This document shows positions 8,248 to 15,857 of a stretch of 64,000 nucleotides of DNA, piece by piece. The stretch's first letter is position 1. The number at the start of each line of letters is the position of its first letter. Location: NCBI RefSeq assembly GCF_965208555.1, contig NZ_OZ242342.1, positions 2,976,001 to 3,040,000 of the forward strand, in the 5' to 3' direction. The notes beneath the pieces were generated by a model. That model was not told the origin of the DNA. It made no database searches and was given only the letters and a program-made list of their open reading frames with translations. The DNA comes from Poriferisodalis sp965208555. Its GTDB lineage: Bacteria; Actinomycetota; Acidimicrobiia; Acidimicrobiales; Poriferisodalaceae. The translations under genes were made by a program, and so were the position numbers.

Positions 8248-9126
8248 TCAGAAGCCGGTGGGGATGGAGTCGGAGTTCAAGATGCCGGCGAGGGGCGGGT
8301 AGCCCATCAGCACCATGAACGCTCCGCCGATGAGCGCCAGGGGAGCGCCCATCTTCTCGCTGGCAGATGCGGCTTCGGCATCGGCCTCGGCCAGGGACTT
8401 GTTGCGCGCCGCCTCGACCTGGCTCAGGATCGCCTGCCGCGAACCCGCACCGGTGGTGCCCGCCAGCTCCAGCGCGGCGATGAACGGCTCCATGAACCGC
8501 AGCCGGCGCGACTCGCTCAGCCGGCGCAAGCCGTCCCACGGCGGCTCGCCCAGCGCCGAGGACTCGGCCAGCGCATCGCGTATGGCGGTGAACGCCGGCT
8601 GATTGGAACAGCGCGCCGCAGCGTTGAGCGCAGCGTGCTCGTCGGAACCCGCCGTCACGAGCTGCGCGACCAGCTCCAGCCACGCCTCCGACGACTGCTT
8701 GAAGCGCTCGCGCTCTTTCTCTGCGTCGGTCTTCAGCATCGAATCGGGCAGCCACCAGCCCAGCAGCGCGCCGCCGGCAGCGCACGCCACGATCAGCATC
8801 GGCGGAATGGACACGCCCATGGCGACCGTGAACATCACGGACACGACGATGATCAGCACAGCGCCTGCGACCAGGCCGCCCAGCTTCGTCAGCGCGTGGA
8901 TCTCGAGCGTTCGCCCCACCATGGCCGCGTCCTGGCCCAGCTGCTGCTTGCGCTGCAGGTCGCGCTCGACACGGCCGGCCGCACGCCGCGTCGCCCCGCG
9001 CATGCCCGACCCCGACGCATCCAGACCGGGAAGCGTCAGCTGGGGCGGCCTGCGACGCAGACCCAAGCCGATGAGCATGATGCCGAGCCCCACCACAGCG
9101 CCCATCGCCAGCACCTGCGAAGTCAT
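8248..9126 (-). CDS. tadC: TadC-like pilus assembly membrane protein (T2SSF domain)
   Basis: 292 residues with N-terminal, central and C-terminal hydrophobic helices (MTSQVLAMGAVVGLGIMLIG; AVLIIVVSVMFTVAMGVSIP; PLALIGGAFMVLMGYPPL) and a cytoplasmic type II secretion F domain between (ELVAQLVTAGSDEHAALNAA, with the later LAGTTGAGSRQAIL). This matches TadC, the inner-membrane platform of Tad/Flp pili. Its ATG start overlaps the tadB stop by 4 bases. TadB and TadC work with the ATPase TadA to push pilin subunits out of the membrane. Last gene of the pilus assembly operon. Confidence 0.85.
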   Translation of the reverse strand: MTSQVLAMGAVVGLGIMLIGLGLRRRPPQLTLPGLDASGSGMRGATRRAAGRVERDLQRKQQLGQDAAMVGRTLEIHALTKLGGLVAGAVLIIVVSVMFTVAMGVSIPPMLIVACAAGGALLGWWLPDSMLKTDAEKERERFKQSSEAWLELVAQLVTAGSDEHAALNAAARCSNQPAFTAIRDALAESSALGEPPWDGLRRLSESRRLRFMEPFIAALELAGTTGAGSRQAILSQVEAARNKSLAEADAEAASASEKMGAPLALIGGAFMVLMGYPPLAGILNSDSIPTGF

Positions 9127-10037
9127 GACTGCGCCGCCTCGGTCGTGGCCGCCAGCCCGGCCAGCTTCTCTTCGAGCTCGCGCTGGTCAAGCAGCCGCAC
9201 CGGCGCCCCCGAGGCGGACAGCTTCAGCACCCACAGGATGTTCCCGAAGATCATCACGCCGACGGCCAGCAGGATGATCTGGCCGGTCAGCGACCCGAAC
9301 GGGTCGAAGAAGCCCCGGTTGAACGCGAACATCAGCACCACCGACACCACCGTGATGCCGGTGATGGACACCACCTGGGTCCAGGTGCGGGCATTGGCGA
9401 CCTCGTTGCGGCGGCGCATCTCCACCTCGTTGCGCATGGCGCGGGCCACGCTCTCGAACGCCTCGGTGATGCGGGCGCCCGAATCCCAGGCGATGTTCAT
9501 GCCCAGCACCAGGCGGTCGGCGTAGGGCGACTTCATCTGGGCGGCGAACCAGTCCAGCGCCGGCGCGAGGCCGACCGTGCCGGCCAGCGACGCGAGCTGG
9601 GTGACGTGAGGCCGCAGCATGGGCGGCGCGCTCGGCGCCGACAGCGTGACCGCCTCGAACAGCGAACCGCTGGCCGACACCAGGTCGCGGATCTGCTCGG
9701 TCCACTGCGAGTAAGCCTCGATCTCGTCGGCCACCGCCCGGCGCTGGCGGGGAACGGCGACCATCCTGGGAACGATGAACCCGGTGGCCGCGCCGATCAG
9801 CACGGCGACCGGCCACCCGGTGGCGTACCACGTGCCGAAAGCCAGCAGCACGGCCAGGCCCAAGCTCCCCAGGAGCTGTGTGTCGACGCCCTGCGTGCGT
9901 GCCCGCAGTTCCTTGGTCTGGAAGCTGCGCAGGCGTTGCCGAGGCGGGCGGGCGGGCAGCTTGAGCAGGCCGATCAGCAGCGTGACTGCGCCCAGGCCGG
10001 CAAGCGCACCGAAGGCCACCGAGGCGAAGCCGTGCAC
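9123..10037 (-). CDS. tadB: TadB-like pilus assembly membrane protein (T2SSF domain)
   Basis: 304 residues. Hydrophobic helices near the N-terminus (FGALAGLGAVTLLIGLLKLP), around residues 58-90 and near 220-270 bracket a cytoplasmic T2SSF domain (EIEAYSQWTEQIRDLVSASG, then VLGMNIAWDSGARITEAFES). This is the usual TadB arrangement, about 300 residues. It begins 3 bases after the tadA stop and overlaps tadC, so tadA-tadB-tadC are translated from one message. Forms the membrane platform with TadC. Confidence 0.87.
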   Translation of the reverse strand: MHGFASVAFGALAGLGAVTLLIGLLKLPARPPRQRLRSFQTKELRARTQGVDTQLLGSLGLAVLLAFGTWYATGWPVAVLIGAATGFIVPRMVAVPRQRRAVADEIEAYSQWTEQIRDLVSASGSLFEAVTLSAPSAPPMLRPHVTQLASLAGTVGLAPALDWFAAQMKSPYADRLVLGMNIAWDSGARITEAFESVARAMRNEVEMRRRNEVANARTWTQVVSITGITVVSVVLMFAFNRGFFDPFGSLTGQIILLAVGVMIFGNILWVLKLSASGAPVRLLDQRELEEKLAGLAATTEAAQS

Positions 10038-10040
10038 GGC

Positions 10041-11600
10041 TCAGCCCCCTGCGTGGGGCTGGCGGGGTATGGCAGGCGTTGCCGGAACGGTGCCGTTCGG
10101 CTGCGGTTGCTGCTGCGGCATCGGCGGGGGCTGCGGCGCGCGCGGGGCCGGGGGCTGGCCCGCCGCGGGTGCCGGCGATGACGGCAGGTAGCGGCTCTGG
10201 CTCTGGGGATGCCGGTATTCGTGCGCAGGGGCTCGCGGCGGAGCTGGCGGCGGGGCCGGCGCAGGGGCCGGGGCATACGGTGCGGCGTCCATCGGCTGCT
10301 GGGGCGGCCCGAGCATGGACGGGTCGAAGCCCGATGCCTGCAGCCTCGCCAGCGCCTCGCCGTCGGGCGTGAACGGCCGCGTGTACACGGCCACGCCGTC
10401 GGGGCCGGCGGAGAACACCTCATTGGTGAGCACTTCGCCGTCGGCGTAGCCGGTGACCTCGCGGATCGAGGTGATGGCCCGGCGGCCGTCGGGCAGCTTC
10501 TTGATGTACACCAGCAGGTGCAGCACCTCGGCGATCTCTCTCAGCACCGAATCGGGCGTCGGCGCATCGGGCGAGCGCTGTGCGTAGATGAGGATCTTGT
10601 TGATGGCGGCCTCGGTGCTGCCCGCGTGGATGGTGCCGAGCGACCCGTCCACGCCGATGCCCATCGACTGCAACAGCTGCATCACCTCGCCGCCGCGCAC
10701 CTCGCCGACGATCACCCGGTCGGGCGACATCCGCAGCGCAGCCCGCAGGCAGTCGTACATCGTGATCTCGCCGGTGCCCTCGGTGTTGGCGGTGCGGGTC
10801 TCGAGCGCGAGCGTGCGCTCGTGCAGGCCCGACGAGCGCAGGTGCAGCTCGAGCGTGTCCTCGACCGTCACGATCAGGTCGGACTGGGGCACCTCCGACA
10901 GCAGCGAGCGCAACAGCGTGGTCTTGCCGGCGCCGGTGCCGCCGACGACCAGCATGTTGGCTGGGTCGGGGGGCCGCACCGCCGCGCGCAGCACCGGGAT
11001 CATCTGCGGGGTGACCGTGCCTGACTGCAGCAGCAAGTCGAGCGAGGCGGTCAGCATGCGGTGACGCCGGATCACCATCGAGGTGCGCTCCGCCACGGCG
11101 GTGACGGCGAACAGCCGGTGCCCCGACGACAGACGCAGGTCGAGGATCGGCGAGGCCGTGTCGAACCGGCGCGAGGTGTGGCCGGCGGTGGCGGCCAGGT
11201 GACGGATCATGGTCACCAGCTCTTCCTCGCTGTCCGCCAGCGGCGGCGCCATGACGCGGCGGCCGTCGGCCAGCGACAAAATCACCGTGTCGTGGCCGAG
11301 CACGTGGATGTTCTCGACGTCGGGACGCTCGAGCAGCGGCACCAGCGCGCCGCCGCCCATCAGCCCTCGCACGTTCGCGCGGAACTCGCGCCGGCTCTCG
11401 GCATCGAGCTGCGTGGCGCCGCGCATCACCGCTGCGGTGTCGTTCTGCTCGAGGATCCGATCGGCCACCGCCATCAGCCGCTCGTCGATGACCTCGCTGG
11501 GCAGCTTCTGGCGCTGCAGCTCGAGGTAGTGGCGCAGCAGGTCGTTGCGCGACTGCTCGAAGAGCTCGAATCCCGGGCGACGTTCGGCGGTGTCGGTCAT
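10041..11600 (-). CDS. tadA: TadA/CpaF-type secretion ATPase with proline-rich tail
   Basis: 519 residues, hexameric ATPase driving Tad/Flp pilus assembly. Walker A is GGTGAGKTT at about 220-228, followed by VTVEDTLELHL (Asp box), MSPDRVIVGEVRGGEVMQLL (Walker B) and GSLGTIHAGS (His box), all typical of the VirB11/CpaF family. The N-terminal ~200 residues form the usual regulatory domain. Unusually, residues 432-519 are a Pro/Ala/Gln-rich tail that CpaF proteins normally lack. The next gene, a TadZ-like protein, has an even longer tail of similar type, so the two tails may interact or bind a shared partner (inference). Confidence 0.92.
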   Translation of the reverse strand: MTDTAERRPGFELFEQSRNDLLRHYLELQRQKLPSEVIDERLMAVADRILEQNDTAAVMRGATQLDAESRREFRANVRGLMGGGALVPLLERPDVENIHVLGHDTVILSLADGRRVMAPPLADSEEELVTMIRHLAATAGHTSRRFDTASPILDLRLSSGHRLFAVTAVAERTSMVIRRHRMLTASLDLLLQSGTVTPQMIPVLRAAVRPPDPANMLVVGGTGAGKTTLLRSLLSEVPQSDLIVTVEDTLELHLRSSGLHERTLALETRTANTEGTGEITMYDCLRAALRMSPDRVIVGEVRGGEVMQLLQSMGIGVDGSLGTIHAGSTEAAINKILIYAQRSPDAPTPDSVLREIAEVLHLLVYIKKLPDGRRAITSIREVTGYADGEVLTNEVFSAGPDGVAVYTRPFTPDGEALARLQASGFDPSMLGPPQQPMDAAPYAPAPAPAPPPAPPRAPAHEYRHPQSQSRYLPSSPAPAAGQPPAPRAPQPPPMPQQQPQPNGTVPATPAIPRQPHAGG

Positions 11601-11662
11601 GGCCGCCTAGGCAGGGCGTTGGTTCGCGTCTGCAGCACCTGCGTGCGCGTGCCCGGCGGCGT

Positions 11663-13108
11663 TCACGCCGTGGCTCCGGTTCCCGGGCTGGGCCATTTGT
11701 CGTCGGGGTCGCCGCCGGCCGATTCGCCGAAGAGCTGCACTGCCCAGGAGCGGAACGAACCCGTCGGCACGGTGGGTGCCTCAGGCGGCGGCATCTCGAC
11801 GGGCGGCACCGGAGGCACGTCCGGCGCCGGCGGGGCCGGGGGCTGGCCGGCCTGCGCAGGCTGGCCATAGGGCGGCGGGCTCTGGCCGCCATGGTCGCTG
11901 TAGTCGTAGACCGGCGGGGGAGCGGGGTACTGCGCCTGCTGGTGCTGCTCGGGGTAGGGCGGCTGCTGTACGTGGCCGTAGCCCGGCGCGGCGTGGCCGC
12001 TGTCGGGGTAGCCCTGCGGGGGGTACGGCGGCTGGGGATAGGGCGGCTGGGGGTAGCCGGGCTGGGGAGGCGGTGGCTGGTAGGCCGCCGGGGCAGGCGG
12101 CTGCTGCTCATACGGCGCCGGCTGCTGGTCGTACGACGGCGGCGGTTGACCGGGCGGCGGGCCCGCGGGCACCGACGGGTCGTACTGCGGGTAGGCCGGA
12201 GCGGGCGGCTGCGGCATCGCCGCGGCGGGTGGCATCGGCGGGGACGGCGCAGGCGCGGCAGGCTGCGGCACCCCGGCGAGCAGGTAGTCTGGGTCGGCGG
12301 CGGGCGCCGTGTCGGGGCCCTCGGTGGGAGACGCGTCGGGCTCGGGCCGATTGGCCGGCAGGCGTGCGCGCGGCGCAGCAGCGCTCGCCGGGCACGCGTA
12401 CTCGTACAGCGCGTCCGCGAGCTTCTCGAGGCTGCCGCGCAGCTTGCGCGACTTGCGCTTGCCCCGCGACATGAACATCGACAGATCGGTGCCGCGCTCG
12501 GTGCTGAGGTCGACGCTGCCGACCAGCTTCAATCCGTGACTGGCGCTCCACTCGCTGTCCTTGAGCGGGCTCGAGCCCACCGTCGCCACCAGGCCGAGCG
12601 GCCCGGGCAGGGCGGCATCGTCGACCAAGACGCCGCTGACATGCTCGAGACTCGGCAGCTGGGTGTTGTCGCGGGCGACGATCAGCACCGCGGCAGCGCT
12701 GGTGGTCAGCTCCGACGTGCGGGCATCGGCAGTCAGGCGACCCCCGTCGACGATGATGGCCATCTCGTTGTCGGAGATGTCGCGCAGCTCCTCGCCGAGA
12801 CGCGAGAACTTCTCGGCGACCCCCTTGGCCCCGGACGGACTCGACGGCGTCGGCATGACGTGGAAGTCGTTGAACAGCACGTCCTGCGCATGCTCGATCA
12901 GGTCTGCGGAGGTCACCGGCTTGCCCGCCGCCATGAACGAGGCGGTGCCGGGAGTGAACTGGATGCCGAGCTTCTGGCTCAGCGAACCGGCCGCAGCGTC
13001 GGTCTCGATCAGCAGCACCTGGCGCCCCGACGACGCCCACTGCGCAGCCAGATAAACCGCGGTGGTGGACGCGCCCGGCGATCCATACGTGCTGTAGACG
13101 GTCAACAT
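11663..13108 (-). CDS. TadZ/CpaE-like ParA-family ATPase with long Pro/Gln/Tyr-rich tail
   Basis: 481 residues. The N-terminal ~245 residues form a ParA/MinD-type P-loop domain: VYSTYGSPGASTTAVYLAAQ is a deviant Walker A (GSPGAST, lacking the usual GKGG-K-S/T lysines), IIVDGGRL is the Walker B region, and VLIVARDNTQLPSLEHV follows. CpaE/TadZ proteins place the pilus apparatus at the pole. The rest is a low-complexity tail with repeated PPYPQ- and YPPQGYP-like units. ATG start at 13108. The missing Walker A lysines suggest weak or altered ATP hydrolysis. It is the gene before tadA on the same strand. Confidence 0.78.
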   Translation of the reverse strand: MLTVYSTYGSPGASTTAVYLAAQWASSGRQVLLIETDAAAGSLSQKLGIQFTPGTASFMAAGKPVTSADLIEHAQDVLFNDFHVMPTPSSPSGAKGVAEKFSRLGEELRDISDNEMAIIVDGGRLTADARTSELTTSAAAVLIVARDNTQLPSLEHVSGVLVDDAALPGPLGLVATVGSSPLKDSEWSASHGLKLVGSVDLSTERGTDLSMFMSRGKRKSRKLRGSLEKLADALYEYACPASAAAPRARLPANRPEPDASPTEGPDTAPAADPDYLLAGVPQPAAPAPSPPMPPAAAMPQPPAPAYPQYDPSVPAGPPPGQPPPSYDQQPAPYEQQPPAPAAYQPPPPQPGYPQPPYPQPPYPPQGYPDSGHAAPGYGHVQQPPYPEQHQQAQYPAPPPVYDYSDHGGQSPPPYGQPAQAGQPPAPPAPDVPPVPPVEMPPPEAPTVPTGSFRSWAVQLFGESAGGDPDDKWPSPGTGATA

Positions 13109-13114
13109 GTCGAG

Positions 13115-13132
13115 GAATAGCCCTGACTATTC
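13115..13132. promoter_or_regulatory. GAATAG-N6-CTATTC palindrome between cpaB and tadZ genes
   Basis: A perfect 6-bp inverted repeat with a 6-base spacer spans the stop of the cpaB-like gene and the short gap before the tadZ-like gene. It is one of several similar AT-rich palindromes in the window and could be a regulator site or a small RNA hairpin. Confidence 0.35.
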
Positions 13133-13945
13133 GTTCCCATTGTTTCCTAAATCGGCGCCGCCGTCCAGAGCCCGCTGGACGTCCTCGGCCGTCAGGTCGA
13201 ATCCCAGTCGCCAGATCTGGCGGTCGGTGGCGGCGAGGTAGCGGCTCACCAGCCGCTGGATCTCGAGCGCCCGTGCCGGCTCGACGACATAGATGATGTT
13301 GCCGCCCTGCACGTTGTCGAGCCGGAGCACCCCGAGCAGCGCAAGCTCGGAATTCTGGGCCCCATAGCCGGCGTCGAGGCTCTCTGCGGTGCCGAGGCCC
13401 AGCGCCGGGTCGGCCAGCGCCTCACGGCCGATCAGGGCGATGGTGTCGCCGGTCTCGAGCGCGCCGTAGGTCACGTCCTCGGCCGGCAGGCTGACCTGGA
13501 TGACGATGCTGCGGGCCTCGGCCTCGCTCGACAGCGGCGGCGGCCGGAACATGCCCGGCGTGACGAACGTGCCGTTGGGGATGGGGCCCGTCGCCCACTG
13601 GCCGTAGACGGCGCCCATCTGGCCGGCGACCATCGCGGAGGCGTCGCCGATGTTCGCGTTGACGAGCCGGAAATCCGACGAGCTGACCCGGTCCCAGCGC
13701 GCGATGTCGCGCGCTGCCACGACGTAGGGCCGGCGCTCGTCGACGGTCTGCAGCACGTACCAGAAGCCGAACGCAGCGCCGGCCACGAGCACAAGACCCA
13801 CCAGGGCCAGGCCCATGCGGCGCTTGCGGGTGCCGCCGGGCATGACGATGGGCCGCGGCTGGCCCGTCGCCTCGGCTGCTGGCGTCTGGCTGAGATCGGA
13901 CACGGTCTGTCCAATGTACTTGGAAGACGAATGACTATTCTCCAA
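13127..13945 (-). CDS. cpaB: CpaB/RcpC-like pilus assembly protein (SAF domain)
   Basis: 272 residues from TTG 13945; a GTG at 13903 (VSDLSQT) is an alternative start. Basic cytoplasmic N-terminus (GGTRKRRMG), one membrane helix (ALVGLVLVAGAAFGFWYVLQ), then a SAF domain starting VVAARDIARWDRVSSSDFRL and continuing PIPNGTFVTPGMF. A C-terminal RcpC/CpaB-type domain follows (VIQVSLPAEDVTYGALETGD). CpaB is a periplasmic or extracytoplasmic component of Tad pili, thought to bind wall or secretin. It is the first gene of the assembly operon, with the divergent prepilin peptidase 65 bases away. Confidence 0.78.
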   Translation of the reverse strand: MENSHSSSKYIGQTVSDLSQTPAAEATGQPRPIVMPGGTRKRRMGLALVGLVLVAGAAFGFWYVLQTVDERRPYVVAARDIARWDRVSSSDFRLVNANIGDASAMVAGQMGAVYGQWATGPIPNGTFVTPGMFRPPPLSSEAEARSIVIQVSLPAEDVTYGALETGDTIALIGREALADPALGLGTAESLDAGYGAQNSELALLGVLRLDNVQGGNIIYVVEPARALEIQRLVSRYLAATDRQIWRLGFDLTAEDVQRALDGGADLGNNGNE

Positions 13946-14010
13946 CTTTTCCCCGGCGTCCGCGAGGGACGTCGGGCAGCGTCAAGCCCCTGGGAGATCG
14001 ACGGAACGCC

Positions 14011-14505
14011 GTGACCTGGACTGGCGCACTCGTCTGCGCCGCACTGCTGGTGTGGCTCGGCTCGGCGACCGCACTCGCCGTGATCGACCTGCGCACGCGG
14101 CTGCTGCCGACCAAGCTGATCTGGCCCGCAGCGGCAGCGGTCTGGGTGCTGTACGCCGCCGCCTCGCTGGTCCGGGGCGACCCGTCAGGCTTGTGGGGCG
14201 CGCTCGCCGGGGCATTCGCGGCCAGCGCGCCGGTGTTCGCGATCCACTTCGTCCACCCGCCGTCGATGGGTTTCGGCGACGTCCGGTTCAGCGTGCTCAA
14301 CGGGCTGGTGTGCGGTTGGTGGGGGTGGCATGTCGCACTGCTGGGCCTCGCCGCGGGCTTCCTTGCGGCGCTGCCCGAGGCGCTGGTGGTGATGGCGCGG
14401 CACGGCGCTCGTGCCAGCCGGCCGCTGGGGCCGTACCTGGCTGCCGGCACGGCCGCTGCGGTGCTGTGGGCGATGGCCGCCTCGGGAGTCGTGCCGGGCG
14501 GCTGA
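14011..14505 (+). CDS. A24-family prepilin peptidase (first copy)
   Basis: 164 residues from GTG 14011, all membrane helices. Both catalytic aspartates of A24 aspartyl peptidases are visible: Asp in LAVIDLRTRLLPTKLI and Asp in MGFGDVRFSVLNG (the GxGD motif). The N-terminal methyltransferase domain of PilD-type enzymes is absent, as in TadV/CpaA and archaeal-type peptidases. Divergently transcribed from the cpaB-like gene, it is the natural processing enzyme for the pilin-like and TadE-like proteins nearby. A second A24 peptidase lies at 60.9 kb. Confidence 0.85.
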   Translation: MTWTGALVCAALLVWLGSATALAVIDLRTRLLPTKLIWPAAAAVWVLYAAASLVRGDPSGLWGALAGAFAASAPVFAIHFVHPPSMGFGDVRFSVLNGLVCGWWGWHVALLGLAAGFLAALPEALVVMARHGARASRPLGPYLAAGTAAAVLWAMAASGVVPGG

Positions 14506-14670
14506 GGCTCGAACGCTGCGGAATCGCCTCATGAACGGCGTGCATTGGCGGCGTGAGCGATTAAGAAGAATACTTCTCGTTATGGAATCGATTTCAGACA
14601 GTGGCAACTCAACCGGCCAGGTACCCCCCCCCCCCCCCCCAATTGGACCGGCCCGAACGGAGGTGCGCCG
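14506..14670. other. Intergenic region with a 17-base poly-C run
   Basis: 14624-14640 is an unbroken run of 17 C, 30 bases before the amidohydrolase start. A short AT-rich palindrome (AGAAG/CTTCT, 14564-14577) is also present. Homopolymers this long are rare in GC-rich genomes. It could be a slip-strand switch affecting expression or a sequencing/assembly error in length. Confidence 0.5.
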
Positions 14671-15693
14671 ATGCATGACGGCCGCAAAGTCCTCGACGTG
14701 CATGGGCACGTCTCGGCACCGCTGAGCCTGTACACGCCGGCGCTGCTGATGCTGGCTGCCAACTCGCCCATGCCGAGCGCCGTCAAGACCGGCCCGATGC
14801 CGCCGATCCTGCCGTACGACATCAGCGAGCTGGAGCCGGCGGTGGAGGCGCACATCCGCCAGCTCGACAAGCGGCGCATCGACGCGCAGATCATCGGGCC
14901 CAAGCCCCCGATGCAGTTCGGCTGGGCGCCGACGCACATCATCGAAGCCTGCGCCGAGCTGATCAACGACCTGATCGACGCGCAGTGCCGGCTGGCGCCC
15001 GATCGGTTCCTGGCTGCAGCACAGCTTCCCCAGCGGCGCGACGCCGAGGACTCGACGCACATGCTGGCCGAGCTCAACCGGTGCGTGCTCGAGCTGGGGT
15101 TCGTCGCGGCCTACGTCAGCCCGAATCCGTGCGGGACGCGCTCGCTGCCGGGCATGCACACCCGCTACTGGGACCCGCTGTACGAACGCGCCGCGCACCT
15201 GGACGTGCCCCTGATCGTGCATGGGGCGGCCAACCGCGACGAGCGCTCCAACGACATCTTCCTGGGCTTCCAGCTCGACTACCAGGCCGAGGAGTACCAC
15301 GCGAAGCAGTTCGTGCTGCGGGGCCGCGTTTTCGACCGGCACCCCGAGCTGCGGATGCTGATCTGCCATTGCGGCGGGGTGATCGAGCGGTACCCGTCAG
15401 CCGACCGGGCGCACATGGTCGCCGACGACTTCGTCGACAACCTGTTCTACGACACCTGCGCGTACGACGCGGAGTTCCTGAGCGCCGCCATACGCCAGCT
15501 CGGGCCCCACCGGATGTGCTTCGGCAGCGAGGTGCCCAGCGCCGCAGGCACCACCCGCGACAGCACCGGGCGGCCGTCCGACGACCTCGTGGCCAAGATC
15601 GACGAGTTCGGCTGGCTCGACGACAGCGAGAAGGGCGCGATCTTCCACGAGAACCCCCTCCGGTTCTGCAAAGCGTTCTCGTCGCTGACCTAG
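14671..15693 (+). CDS. Amidohydrolase-2 family metal-dependent hydrolase
   Basis: 340 residues, TIM-barrel amidohydrolase_2 family (PF04909, ACMSD/decarboxylase-like). Metal ligands are visible: His11 and His13 in DVHGHV, a His in PLIVHGAAN, and His in ICHCGGVIERY. The final acid position is FGSEVPSAAG, where many members have Asp. Family members decarboxylate or hydrolyse aromatic or lactone-type acids. ATG start at 14671 with GGAGG-type site upstream. It precedes a binding-protein ABC importer and a sulfatase on the same strand, suggesting degradation of an imported compound, but the substrate is unknown. Confidence 0.8.
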   Translation: MHDGRKVLDVHGHVSAPLSLYTPALLMLAANSPMPSAVKTGPMPPILPYDISELEPAVEAHIRQLDKRRIDAQIIGPKPPMQFGWAPTHIIEACAELINDLIDAQCRLAPDRFLAAAQLPQRRDAEDSTHMLAELNRCVLELGFVAAYVSPNPCGTRSLPGMHTRYWDPLYERAAHLDVPLIVHGAANRDERSNDIFLGFQLDYQAEEYHAKQFVLRGRVFDRHPELRMLICHCGGVIERYPSADRAHMVADDFVDNLFYDTCAYDAEFLSAAIRQLGPHRMCFGSEVPSAAGTTRDSTGRPSDDLVAKIDEFGWLDDSEKGAIFHENPLRFCKAFSSLT

Positions 15694-15755
15694 AGCGGCC
15701 TCCGCGGCGTCGCGGCACGCGTCCGCGCCCGCGTTCTGAGACCGGTCCCCGACCA

Positions 15756-15780
15756 ACGAAGAAGCGCGATTATTCTTCGT
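15756..15780. promoter_or_regulatory. ACGAAGAA-N9-TTCTTCGT palindrome before the importer operon
   Basis: A perfect 8-bp inverted repeat with an AT-rich 9-base centre lies about 80 bases before the binding-protein gene, between it and the amidohydrolase stop. It may be an operator or a weak terminator for the amidohydrolase transcript. Confidence 0.45.
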
Positions 15781-15857
15781 GACACTCGCTGTCGAGCGCA
15801 GGGAGCACGCAGATGCGGCAGCTCCGCTCGGACCAGCCAGGCGGAAGGGACAAGTCG

